A stretch of 21,743 bases of DNA from an uncultured Collinsella sp. (lineage in GTDB: Bacteria > Actinomycetota > Coriobacteriia > Coriobacteriales > Coriobacteriaceae). The notes beneath the pieces are model-generated. The model saw nothing but the letters and a program-made list of their open reading frames with translations, did no database searches and was not told the origin of the DNA. A program made the translations under genes and the position numbers. Of this stretch, positions 15,750 to 21,743 are shown piece by piece; within the stretch, counting starts at the first letter, position 1; each line of letters begins with the position of its first letter. The stretch is from assembly GCA_900544385.1 (NCBI GenBank), contig UQVD01000026.1, positions 1 through 21,743 on the forward strand, read 5' to 3'.

Positions 15750-16544
15750 ATGAATACGTTCATCAGTGCGGTGCTCGTCGGCCTCGTCGGCGTGTTCTGC
15801 ATGTGGGACTCCCGCCTGCTCGGTCGTCTTAACTTCGAGCAGCCCCTCGTTGGTGCTACGCTCGTCGGTCTGCTGCTGGGCGATGTGCCCACCGGCCTTG
15901 CCGTCGGTGCCGCCGTCGAGCTCGTGTCCATGGGCCTGGTGCAGGTCGGCGCCGCCGTTCCGCCCGATATGGTCCTGGGCGGCATCGTGGCCGCTGCCTT
16001 TGCGTGCCTGACCGATGCTTCTGCCGAGACCGCCATGACGATCGCCATCCCGGTCGCCGTCCTGGGTCAGCTCCTCGGCATCGTGTTCCGTTCCATCATC
16101 GCCGCCCTCACCCATGTGGCCGATAGCGCGATCGATAACGGTAACTTCAAGACCGCCTACCGTATGCACATCTGCGCCGGCTCCGGTCTGTACGCTCTCA
16201 TGTACTTCCTGCCGATCTTCCTCGCCGTCTTTGTCGGCACCGACTTGGTTCAGACCATCGTCAACATGGTTCCCGAGTGGCTGTCCACTGGTCTTAACGT
16301 TTCGACCAAGATCATGACCGCCTACGGCTTGGCCCTGCTGCTCACCATGATGATCAAGAAGGGTATGACCCCGTTCCTGTTCATCGGTTTCCTGCTCGCC
16401 GCTTACCTCAACCTGTCCGTCATCGCGGTCGCTCTGATCGGTGTGTGCCTGGCTGTCGTCTTCATGGGCTTCAAGTTCAACGGTTCCCATGCAGCCGCCG
16501 GTGTCGATTCCGACTACGATCCGCTCGAAGACGACGAAGACTAA
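15750..16544 (+). CDS. Mannose-family PTS permease subunit EIIC
   Basis: A 264-residue polytopic membrane protein of the PTS EIIC man family (mannose/fructose/sorbose/gfr type), which forms the translocation channel with EIID. Visible hallmarks are an N-terminal hydrophobic stretch, the segment LLGDVPTGLAVGAAVELVSMGLVQVGAAVPPDMVLG (about residues 44-78) and a string of further hydrophobic helices to about residue 245. An acidic tail (DYDPLEDDED) ends it. The length is typical. The ATG at 15750 follows GAAAGGAGAAGG. Its stop codon is part of the AAGGAGGA ribosome site of the EIID gene, so translation of the two is probably coupled. Confidence 0.93.
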   Translation: MNTFISAVLVGLVGVFCMWDSRLLGRLNFEQPLVGATLVGLLLGDVPTGLAVGAAVELVSMGLVQVGAAVPPDMVLGGIVAAAFACLTDASAETAMTIAIPVAVLGQLLGIVFRSIIAALTHVADSAIDNGNFKTAYRMHICAGSGLYALMYFLPIFLAVFVGTDLVQTIVNMVPEWLSTGLNVSTKIMTAYGLALLLTMMIKKGMTPFLFIGFLLAAYLNLSVIAVALIGVCLAVVFMGFKFNGSHAAAGVDSDYDPLEDDED

Positions 16545-16557
16545 GGAGGAACACACT

Positions 16558-17391
16558 ATGGCAACCGCAACCAAGGACGTGTCCCTGAACAAGAAGGTCA
16601 GCCAGTTCTTCTGGCGCTCCTGGGCCATCCAGGCCTCTTGGAACTACGAGCGTCAGATGAACATGGGCTTCCTCTACGGCATGGTTCCCACGCTCGATCG
16701 CCTCTATCCGGATGAGTCCGATCCCAAGCAGCTCGCTGCTAAGAAAGAGGCTTACCACCGTCACATGGCGTTCTACAACTGCACCCCGCAGACGAGCGCT
16801 TTCATCCTGGGTCTCGCCGCCTCCATGGAGGAGGAGTACGCCAAGGATCCCGAGAACTTCGATCCCGATTCGATCAACGCGGTCAAGACCTCCCTCATGG
16901 GCCCGCTTTCCGGCATCGGTGACTCCCTCTTCCAGGGCACCATCCGCGTTATCGCCTTTGGTCTGGGCGTTCAGCTGGCTCAGCAGGGCTCCATCATGGG
17001 CCCGATCCTGGCCATGCTCATCTCCATTGTCCCCTCCGTGCTGATCACTTGGTTCGCAGCCAAGATGGGCTATCAGGGCGGTCACGAGTACCTGAGCAAG
17101 CTTCAGGGCGGCGACCTCATGGAGAAGCTCATGTATGTCTGCGGCATCGTGGGTCTTATGTCCGTGGGCGGCATGATCGCCACGCTGATCGGCGCCACCA
17201 CCCCGCTGCAGTTCGCTGACGGCACTGTCGTGATCCAGGACATCCTGGATGGCATGATGCCCCAGATGATCTCCCTCGGCCTCACCGGCCTTATGTACTG
17301 GCTCATCAAGAAGAACGTCAACACCGGTTGGCTTCTCGTGATCGCCATCGTGGGCGGCATCGCCCTCTCCGCGGCCGGCATCCTGGCCTAG
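16558..17391 (+). CDS. Mannose-family PTS subunit EIID
   Basis: A 277-residue EIID subunit that completes the membrane part of the PTS. The N-terminal region (RSWAIQASWNYERQMNMGFLYGMVPTLDRLY) and the signature SLMGPLSGIGDSLFQGTIRV (about residues 116-135) are typical of EIID. Hydrophobic helices follow (about 135-175, 195-220, 235-277). An in-frame upstream extension to 16441 overlaps the EIIC gene and is rejected. The ATG at 16558 has TAAGGAGGA eight bases upstream. All four PTS activities (A, B, C, D) are therefore present and intact. The next gene encodes a SIS deglycase, as expected if the imported phosphorylated sugar-amine is cleaved at once. Confidence 0.93.
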   Translation: MATATKDVSLNKKVSQFFWRSWAIQASWNYERQMNMGFLYGMVPTLDRLYPDESDPKQLAAKKEAYHRHMAFYNCTPQTSAFILGLAASMEEEYAKDPENFDPDSINAVKTSLMGPLSGIGDSLFQGTIRVIAFGLGVQLAQQGSIMGPILAMLISIVPSVLITWFAAKMGYQGGHEYLSKLQGGDLMEKLMYVCGIVGLMSVGGMIATLIGATTPLQFADGTVVIQDILDGMMPQMISLGLTGLMYWLIKKNVNTGWLLVIAIVGGIALSAAGILA

Positions 17392-17425
17392 TCGCGACCA
17401 AGCGTCTAACCGCTTTCCCCGGGGA

Positions 17426-17456
17426 GCCTGCCTGACATCCCATACCCCAGGCAGGC
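17426..17456 (+). terminator. Hairpin after EIID
   Basis: GCCTGCCTG (17426-17434) pairs exactly with CAGGCAGGC (17448-17456) across a 13-base loop. No T-tract follows. It may be a partial terminator or a processing/stability hairpin that sets SIS2 expression apart from the PTS genes. Confidence 0.5.
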
Positions 17457-17468
17457 TTCCATCCCTAA

Positions 17469-17499
17469 ATGTGTCAAAGGGACAGTTCCTTTGACACAT
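17469..17499. repeat. REP-like 12-bp perfect palindrome
   Basis: ATGTGTCAAAGG (17469-17480) and CCTTTGACACAT (17488-17499) are exact reverse complements with a 7-base loop GACAGTT. The core CAAAGG-GACAG-CCTTTG matches, in reverse complement, the core of the palindrome at 11326-11366, while the outer arms differ. It lies between EIID and SIS2. Confidence 0.7.
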
Positions 17500-17589
17500 C
17501 CTCAACGGGCCGGCGACTCGGTCCAAACCACGGTAACCCTGCGAGCGCCCGGCAATGTGGCGCCGCAAAAATCGAAAGGAATGTGTCAG

Positions 17590-18573
17590 ATGTACGAGAT
17601 CGACCTTAACCTCCCTAAGCAGATCGTCGCTGACGTCCTGTCCAACCACGAGATCCACAGCGTCGCCTTCGTCGGCTGCGGTGCTTCCATGTCCGACCTG
17701 TACCCCGCCAAGTACTTCCTGGCCAACAACACGGACAAGCTGAACGTTCAGATCTTCACCGCTAACGAGTTCAACTACGACACGCCTTCCTGGGTCAACG
17801 AGCACACCTTCGTGATCACCTGCTCCCTCGGTGGCTCCACGCCCGAGACCGTCGAGGCCAACAAGACCGCCAAGAAGCACAACTGCCCGGTCGTCTCCCT
17901 CACCAACAAGGCTGGCTCCGCTCTGACCGTCGACGCTGACTACGTCATCGTTCACGGCTTCCACGCCAACTTCGCTGCCAAGTGCGAGAAGCCCGGCTAC
18001 GCCATCGCTCTTGCTGTCGAGATCCTTCAGCAGACCGAGGGCTATGACCACTACGAGGACATGATCACCGGCCTTACCAACGTCTTCGAGCTCTGCGAGA
18101 ACGCCGCTCAGCACTGCAAGAAGCTCGCCAAGAAGTTCGCTGAGGACTTCAAGGACGACAAGATGATTTACTTCATGGCTTCCGGTGCCTCCGAGAAGAT
18201 GGCTTACTCTCACGCCGCCTTCCTGTTCACCGAGATGCAGTGGATCGACGCCGCCGCCTACAACACCGGCGAGTACTTCCACGGCCCGTTCGAGGTTTCC
18301 ACCGAGGGTAAGCCCTACGTCTTCTTCATGTCCGATGGCGCTACCCGTCCGATGGACGCCCGCGCCCTCACCTTCCTTGAGCGCATGGGCGCCAAGGTCG
18401 CTCTGATCGACTCCAAGGATTACGGCCTGGCCGACGCCGTGCCCGCGAGCGTCGTCACCTACTTCAACCCGCTGCTGCACCTCGCCGTTATGCGCGAGTA
18501 CGGCAACCAGATCGCCGAGGCCCGTCAGCACCCGCTGACCATGCGTCGCTACATGTGGAAGCTTTCCTACTAA
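17590..18573 (+). CDS. SIS-domain sugar-amine 6-phosphate deglycase, FrlB/GfrE-F-like (SIS2)
   Basis: A 327-residue paralogue of SIS1 with two SIS subdomains. The phosphosugar loop is FVGCGASMSDLYPAKYFL (27-44), with SLGGSTPET (79-87) as the second Ser/Thr-rich loop. Glu215 (FTEMQW) and His231 (GEYFHGP) have the 16-residue spacing of the FraB catalytic pair, and the GExxHGP motif is intact, unlike SIS1. The C-terminus RRYMWKLSY is nearly identical to SIS1. Starts upstream to 17491 fall in the repeat region. The ATG at 17581 sits directly on the ribosome site, so the ATG at 17590, nine bases after GAAAGGA, is preferred. The likely reaction is fructoselysine- or glucoselysine-6-phosphate to hexose-6-phosphate plus lysine. 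The substrate is inferred from context. Confidence 0.78.
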   Translation: MYEIDLNLPKQIVADVLSNHEIHSVAFVGCGASMSDLYPAKYFLANNTDKLNVQIFTANEFNYDTPSWVNEHTFVITCSLGGSTPETVEANKTAKKHNCPVVSLTNKAGSALTVDADYVIVHGFHANFAAKCEKPGYAIALAVEILQQTEGYDHYEDMITGLTNVFELCENAAQHCKKLAKKFAEDFKDDKMIYFMASGASEKMAYSHAAFLFTEMQWIDAAAYNTGEYFHGPFEVSTEGKPYVFFMSDGATRPMDARALTFLERMGAKVALIDSKDYGLADAVPASVVTYFNPLLHLAVMREYGNQIAEARQHPLTMRRYMWKLSY

Positions 18574-18575
18574 TC

Positions 18576-18595
18576 ACAAGTAAGTAGACCTTACG
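18576..18595 (+). repeat. Solo copy of the arm of the 119-bp inverted-repeat element
   Basis: ACAAGTAAGTAGACCTTACG, two bases after the SIS2 stop, matches the reverse complement of 19562-19581 at 18 of 20 positions. That segment is the right arm of the long inverted repeat near 19461-19579. No second arm is visible here. Confidence 0.6.
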
Positions 18596-18607
18596 GGTTG
18601 ATTGAGA

Positions 18608-18639
18608 GGGGATGGGGTTTGTGCCCCATCCCCTTTTTT
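18608..18639 (+). terminator. Rho-independent terminator after SIS2
   Basis: A perfect 10-bp stem, GGGGATGGGG (18608-18617) with CCCCATCCCC (18624-18633) and a 6-base loop, is followed by TTTTTT. This is a strong terminator and marks the end of the PTS/deglycase transcription unit. Confidence 0.95.
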
Positions 18640-18678
18640 GCTCTTGGGAGGGCACGCCTGTCGCGTCGCAAAACCCAG

Positions 18679-18722
18679 GATAAAACCTACCAAAATAAAC
18701 CTGTCTCTATTTGGCAGGTGGG
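18679..18722 (+). repeat. Interspersed hairpin repeat, copy 1
   Basis: It begins GATAAAACCTACCAAAAT, identical over 18 bases to the copy at 20813, with further matches afterwards. ACCTACCAAA (18685-18694) pairs with TTTGGCAGGT (18710-18719) with one mismatch. It ends at the ribosome site of the HAD gene. Confidence 0.7.
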
Positions 18723-18733
18723 AGGAGATGCGT

Positions 18734-19363
18734 ATGATCAAAGCAGTGCTGTTTGACATGGACGGCGTGCTGGTCGATACCGAGTGGTTCTACAACCGTC
18801 GTCGCGTGGCGTTTATGGAGGAGAAGGGGTTCCACTTTGACGAGATCCCCGATCTTTCGGGGTCTAACGAGCCGGCCATTTGGGAGGCGCTGGTGCCCGA
18901 CGATGTTGAGTTGCGCGAGAGCCTACGCGTGGAGTACAAGCAGGTCTACAGCCCGGACCACCCCGTTCCGTATGCCGAGCTGCTCAACGAGCAGACGGAG
19001 CCGGTGATGCGTGAGCTGCATGAGCGTGGCGTGAAGTGTGCCATCGCGAGCTCGTCCTATCGCGAGTTGATCGACGAGCTGGTGGAGATTGCCGGTATCG
19101 CCGACGTGCTGGACTACACCATCAGCGGTCACGAGTGCAGTGCGTTTAAGCCCGACCCCGAGATCTACCTGCGTGCCATGGAGGCGCTGGGGGTGGAGCC
19201 TGCCGAGTGCCTGGTTATCGAGGATTCGCCTTTGGGCATCGAGGCTGGTAAGCGCTCCGGCGCCCGCGTCCTGGCGCTGCGTCCGCACGAGGGTGTCAAC
19301 CTCGATCAATCGCGAGCCGATGCCGTTATCGATAATCTGACCGACATTTTGGCCGCTTTGTAG
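18734..19363 (+). CDS. HAD-superfamily sugar phosphatase / beta-phosphoglucomutase-like
   Basis: A 209-residue HAD hydrolase. Motif I is FDMDGVLVDTE with nucleophile Asp8 and acid/base Asp10. A helical cap spans about residues 15-85. Motif II is in AIASSSYRE (Ser106-108), motif III is Lys139 in AFKPDPEIY, and motif IV is IEDSPLGIEAG (Glu163, Asp164). The family includes beta-phosphoglucomutase and small sugar-phosphate phosphatases. An in-frame ATG at 18728 abuts the GGGAGGAG site. The ATG at 18734, six bases away, has better spacing. It follows the strong terminator of the PTS locus and is probably transcribed separately. A role in sugar-phosphate disposal for that locus is possible but only suggested by position. 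Confidence 0.88.
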   Translation: MIKAVLFDMDGVLVDTEWFYNRRRVAFMEEKGFHFDEIPDLSGSNEPAIWEALVPDDVELRESLRVEYKQVYSPDHPVPYAELLNEQTEPVMRELHERGVKCAIASSSYRELIDELVEIAGIADVLDYTISGHECSAFKPDPEIYLRAMEALGVEPAECLVIEDSPLGIEAGKRSGARVLALRPHEGVNLDQSRADAVIDNLTDILAAL

Positions 19364-19460
19364 CGTCAATCCGCCGCGAGAAGCACTGATTCACGCGTCT
19401 TTTGCTGCGGATTGGCTTAATTTGTCATCTATTTGGATCCGTTTGGCTTCGATTCGGACT

Positions 19461-19579
19461 AAGTGAGTAGACTTTTTGATGCAAGACGAGCACAAAGCGC
19501 ATCTGCTCTAGTAAAACCGCAGGTCACAGGGGTGGCGGTTTTGGGTGTGCTCTGCAGGTCGCGTAAAGTCTACTCACTT
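19461..19579. repeat. 119-bp nested inverted-repeat element, MITE- or structured-RNA-like
   Basis: The outer arms AAGTGAGTAGACTTT (19461-19475) and AAAGTCTACTCACTT (19565-19579) are exact reverse complements of 15 bp. Inside, GAGCACA and TGTGCTC, then AAAACCGC and GCGGTTTT, are also complementary and nested in order. No open frame of note lies inside. A single related arm occurs at 18576-18595. It could be a small mobile palindromic element or an RNA structure. Confidence 0.7.
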
Positions 19580-19666
19580 GTAATTTGGGCCTTTGGTCGT
19601 GGGGTTGCTGGTCCCGCTTTGGTTGTCGAGAGAGGGTGAATTGAAGCGCCCCCGCACGCTCCATGC

Positions 19667-19672
19667 TACAAT
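19667..19672 (+). promoter_or_regulatory. Candidate extended -10 box of the yitT-like gene
   Basis: TACAAT preceded by TGC makes an extended -10 (TGCTACAAT), 45 bases before the GTG start. TTGAAG at 19641 is 20 bases upstream, too far for an ideal -35. Confidence 0.45.
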
Positions 19673-19717
19673 CGCGGACATACCCCACAACTACATCTGC
19701 CTTCGAAAGGAGCCTGC

Positions 19718-20725
19718 GTGGCGAACGCCATCGATCAGCTCACGGACCGAGTGCTCGTACTCGGCCGCCTCACCATCGTCCGCCGCGCTATTACTGCCGT
19801 GGCGGTCACGATTTCCGCCGTTCTCCAGACATTCCTGATCCAGGCGTTCATTCAGCCCGCCGACTTGCTTCCGAGCGGCCTCACCGGCGTTGCGGTCCTG
19901 CTCGATCGCGTTACCTCGCTGGGCGGCGTTCACATCGACATCTCGCTCGGTATGCTCGCGCTCAACATCCCCGTGGCGCTCCTATGCTGGAGCGGCATCA
20001 GCAAGCGCTTCGTCATCTTCTCGATGATGCAGGTCGTGCTCTCGTCGCTGTTCCTCAACGTCTTTCACTTCGCTCCATTTTTGGGCGACAAGATCATGCT
20101 AATCATTTTTGGCGGCGTGGTCTCGGGTCTGGGCGCTGCCATCGCACTTAAATCCGGCGCATCCACCGGCGGCACCGACTTTATCGCGCTGTGGGTTTCC
20201 AACCACACGGGCAAGACCATCTGGGGCGTCATCTTTGGTTTCAACTGCTTTATCCTGGCGATCTTTGGCTTTATGTTTGGCTGGGACAAGGCGGCGTATT
20301 CCATCGTGTTCCAGTTTATTTCGACCAAGACCATCGACAGTTTCTATCGTCGCTACGATCGCGTGACGCTGCAGATCACGACGCGCAAGGCAGACGAGGT
20401 CATGACTGCCTACGTAAACCATTTTCAGCACGGCATTAGCTGCGCCGAGGTCGTCGGCGGATATAGCCGCGAAAAGATGTACCTGCTGAACACCGTTGTC
20501 TCGACCTACGAGAGTCAGGACATTATCAAGCTGGTGTGCGACGTTGATCCCGGCGCCGTGATCAACGTGTTCCACACGCTCAACTTTGTGGGCGGCTGGT
20601 GGGGTGGTCATGTCGACGAGCCCATGCCCACGGCCGTTCCCGATCCCGACAAGCCCGCACGCATGGCCAGCAGGCAGGCGCGCCTCAGCGAACAGGACAG
20701 CCTGCAGCAGGACGACGGCAAGTAG
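19718..20725 (+). CDS. YitT-family membrane protein
   Basis: A 335-residue protein of the YitT/DUF161 family with a C-terminal DUF2179 domain. About five to six hydrophobic helices lie in residues 22-215. Typical segments are the Gly-rich GLTGVAVLLDRVT, FGGVVSGLGAAIALKSGASTGGTDFIALW (about 130-158) and, in the cytoplasmic C-terminal domain, FQHGISCAEVVGGYSREKMYLLNTVVSTYE (about 237-266). A hydrophilic tail rich in Pro, Asp and Gln ends it. The family is widespread in Gram-positives, and its transport substrate or role is not established. The start is GTG at 19718 with GAAAGGAG five bases upstream. Neighbours give no functional clue. Confidence 0.9.
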   Translation: MANAIDQLTDRVLVLGRLTIVRRAITAVAVTISAVLQTFLIQAFIQPADLLPSGLTGVAVLLDRVTSLGGVHIDISLGMLALNIPVALLCWSGISKRFVIFSMMQVVLSSLFLNVFHFAPFLGDKIMLIIFGGVVSGLGAAIALKSGASTGGTDFIALWVSNHTGKTIWGVIFGFNCFILAIFGFMFGWDKAAYSIVFQFISTKTIDSFYRRYDRVTLQITTRKADEVMTAYVNHFQHGISCAEVVGGYSREKMYLLNTVVSTYESQDIIKLVCDVDPGAVINVFHTLNFVGGWWGGHVDEPMPTAVPDPDKPARMASRQARLSEQDSLQQDDGK

Positions 20726-20762
20726 GGTATTGGCATTTTGCCGGTCCTGCGCAACCCATCCG

Positions 20763-20806
20763 AACGAGCCCCCCGAAAGCCCCGTTGCTTTCGAGAGGCT
20801 CTCGTT
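20763..20806 (+). terminator. Probable terminator after the yitT-like gene
   Basis: CGAAAGC (20774-20780) pairs with GCTTTCG (20787-20793) around a 6-base loop. The outer AACGAG (20763-20768) pairs with CTCGTT (20801-20806), leaving an asymmetric internal loop. Only TTT follows, so termination may be partial. Confidence 0.55.
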
Positions 20807-20812
20807 TGCCCA

Positions 20813-20856
20813 GATAAAACCTACCAAAATGAAGCTGTCGCTTTTTGGTAGGGAGG
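20813..20856 (+). repeat. Interspersed hairpin repeat, copy 2
   Basis: This copy has a perfect 10-bp stem, CCTACCAAAA (20820-20829) with TTTTGGTAGG (20843-20852). Its first 18 bases are identical to copy 1 at 18679. TTGGTA inside its right arm (20845-20850) stands 17 bases before TATCAT (20868-20873), so the repeat may supply a -35 for gntR2. Confidence 0.7.
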
Positions 20857-20905
20857 GTGTATCGTTTTATCATTATGAGGTAATATGAAACTAGACGTTA
20901 TATAC
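20845..20905 (+). promoter_or_regulatory. gntR2 promoter and candidate autoregulatory site
   Basis: TTGGTA (20845-20850), a 17-base spacer and TATCAT (20868-20873) form a plausible promoter. ACTAGACGTTATATAC (20890-20905) lies just downstream and contains AGACGTTATA, identical to the 10-mer before the PTS genes and near-identical to that before eamA. The local sequence is strikingly AT-rich. Confidence 0.45.
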
Positions 20906-20944
20906 GTATTAGTTATTTCGATATTTCGATAAGAGTGATTAGAT

Positions 20945-21664
20945 ATGCCTGCGCCCAAAAATGCACCGCTTTACCAGCAGATTTACGACGAAATCAAGGA
21001 TGCGATCGAGAAAGGTGTTTATGCACCCAAGGAGCGTATTCCGTCCGAGCTTGAGCTAGCCGAGCAGTACGACGTGAGCCGCATTACGGTGCGCCGCGCC
21101 GTCGAGGAGCTGTGCTCCGATGGCTACCTGGTTAAGCAGCAGGGCCGTGGCACCTTTGTCTCCACGCCGCACATCAATCGCCAGTTTCACGCCTCGACGC
21201 TGCAGACGTTTACCGCGCTGTGTGCCGGCAACGGCATGAAGGCCGGTGCGCACGTGATCGATCGCCAGATCGTTCCGGCGCGCCAAAACGAGATGGAGTT
21301 CTTTGGCCTGCAGAAGGATGCGCTGCTGCTGCATATCAAGCGCGTGCGTACGGCCGACGGCGAGCCCATCTTTGAGGAGAACATCTTTGTGCCGCTTGAT
21401 GCCTACCGCGAGCTGTTGACGGCCGATCTTGAGGACAAGTCGATTTTTGCCGAGGTCGAGCGTGTTGGCGGAACGCCGATTGTCTCGGTTGGCTACCGCA
21501 CGGTCGAGGCCGTTCGTGCCAATACCGAGCAGGCGGCCGAGCTGGGCATTGCTCCGCACGATCCGCTGCTCAACCTGCGTGCCGGCTTCACGGGCCCCAA
21601 TGGCGAGCCGGTCCTGATGGGTAAGCAGTACTACGTGGGATCGCGCTACGTTATGGTCATGTAA
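20945..21664 (+). CDS. GntR/HutC-family regulator with UTRA domain (GntR2)
   Basis: A 239-residue regulator. The N-terminal winged helix (about residues 8-76) contains PLYQQIYDEIKDAIEKGVY, ERIPSELELAEQYDVSRITVRRAV and the wing QGRGTFVSTP. The UTRA ligand domain follows (about 95-235), with LLLHIKRVRTADGEPIFEENIFVP and the typical end GKQYYVGSRYVMVM. It is about the same size as GntR1 and has the same domain order, but it clearly diverges in sequence. The ATG at 20945 has only a weak ribosome site (AAGAGTGATT), so other starts cannot be fully ruled out, but the N-terminus aligns with the family. The motif it shares upstream with eamA and the PTS genes suggests that it controls them; this is inference. 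Confidence 0.9.
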   Translation: MPAPKNAPLYQQIYDEIKDAIEKGVYAPKERIPSELELAEQYDVSRITVRRAVEELCSDGYLVKQQGRGTFVSTPHINRQFHASTLQTFTALCAGNGMKAGAHVIDRQIVPARQNEMEFFGLQKDALLLHIKRVRTADGEPIFEENIFVPLDAYRELLTADLEDKSIFAEVERVGGTPIVSVGYRTVEAVRANTEQAAELGIAPHDPLLNLRAGFTGPNGEPVLMGKQYYVGSRYVMVM

Positions 21665-21665
21665 G

Positions 21666-21691
21666 TTACGCGGTTTTACCAAACCGCGTAA
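21666..21691. terminator. Hairpin after gntR2
   Basis: A perfect 11-bp stem, TTACGCGGTTT (21666-21676) with AAACCGCGTAA (21681-21691) and a TACC loop, begins one base after the gntR2 stop. No T-tract follows, but the stem is strong. It joins directly to the partial repeat that runs off the window end. Confidence 0.7.
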
Positions 21692-21743
21692 CGGCTCGAC
21701 GCTGCAAACGCCCCTAAGCGGCAATCTGACGTTCAATCGTCGG
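21692..21743 (+). repeat. Partial copy 2 of the structured repeat found after mfd
   Basis: These 52 bases match 8523-8574 at 42 positions. CTCGACGCTGCAAACGC and GCAATCTGAC are almost unchanged, while the middle (stem-forming in copy 1) differs. The element is cut by the window end, so its right arm is not visible. Confidence 0.7.

Larger units (their letters stand above)
19364..19717. other. 354-base intergenic region rich in inverted repeats
   Basis: I find no credible gene here. It begins with CAATCCGC (19367-19374) paired to GCGGATTG (19407-19414), a likely weak terminator for the HAD gene. A 119-bp nested inverted-repeat element (19461-19579) follows, then a candidate promoter for the yitT-like gene. 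Confidence 0.8.

Noticed and set aside
16477..18531. 684-residue minus-strand frame opposite EIID and SIS2
   Set aside because: It spans two intact genes and their intergenic repeats in antisense. It is an artefact of the biased codon use of these genes.
12301..18573. D-glucosaminate (dga-type) PTS locus
   Set aside because: That pathway uses DgaE/DgaF-type enzymes and not SIS deglycases, and neither is encoded here.
19461..19579. CRISPR array or IS element
   Set aside because: There is no series of regularly spaced direct repeats and no transposase frame. The structure is a single nested inverted repeat.
1..21743. tRNA, rRNA or riboswitch genes
   Set aside because: Intergenic regions were read for cloverleaf arms, rRNA blocks and common riboswitch cores. 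None was convincing. The structured element after mfd is the only RNA-like candidate.

Overview
The window looks like chromosome from a high-GC Gram-positive gut actinobacterium of the Coriobacteriia, most likely Collinsella or a close relative. The basis is GC-rich coding DNA, strong GGAGG-type ribosome binding sites, an actinobacterial-style Mfd, and a mannose-family PTS/deglycase locus in a background full of short palindromic repeats. The genus is inferred, not proven. The first 40 bases are not biological: positions 8-40 match the Illumina Nextera read-1 adapter and end in the 19-bp Tn5 mosaic end, so the window begins at an untrimmed contig edge.

Region 1 (41-11327, + strand) is mostly housekeeping: a small membrane protein, RmuC, an ABC exporter half-transporter, endonuclease III (Nth), the transcription-repair coupling factor Mfd, a PAP2-family membrane phosphatase, a threonine-aldolase-type PLP enzyme and a phosphinothricin-acetyltransferase-like GNAT enzyme. 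RmuC, Nth and Mfd form a loose DNA-maintenance neighbourhood. A structured repeat of about 100 nt follows mfd, and a related left half lies at the far end of the window.

Region 2 (11373-18573) is a catabolic locus. A GntR/UTRA repressor (- strand) diverges from a SIS-domain deglycase. An EamA transporter, a fused EIIA-EIIB, EIIC and EIID of the mannose PTS family, and a second SIS-domain deglycase follow. The content (man-family PTS plus two FrlB-like SIS enzymes, both with a Glu/His pair 16 residues apart) matches the logic of the Salmonella gfr (glucoselysine/fructoselysine) system. The proposed flow is: the PTS imports and phosphorylates an Amadori-type sugar-amine, the two deglycases split the 6-phosphates into hexose-6-phosphate and free amine (lysine), and the EamA protein may export the amine. 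The substrate is inferred.

Region 3 (18574-21743) holds a HAD phosphatase of the beta-phosphoglucomutase type, a YitT-family membrane protein and a second GntR/UTRA regulator. A shared AG(A/T)CGTTATA motif upstream of eamA, the PTS genes and this second gntR suggests that it controls the PTS branch, while the first GntR may act at two copies of GTATSTAACTTGTATGC in the divergent promoter region. Intergenic spaces in regions 2 and 3 carry several families of inverted repeats.
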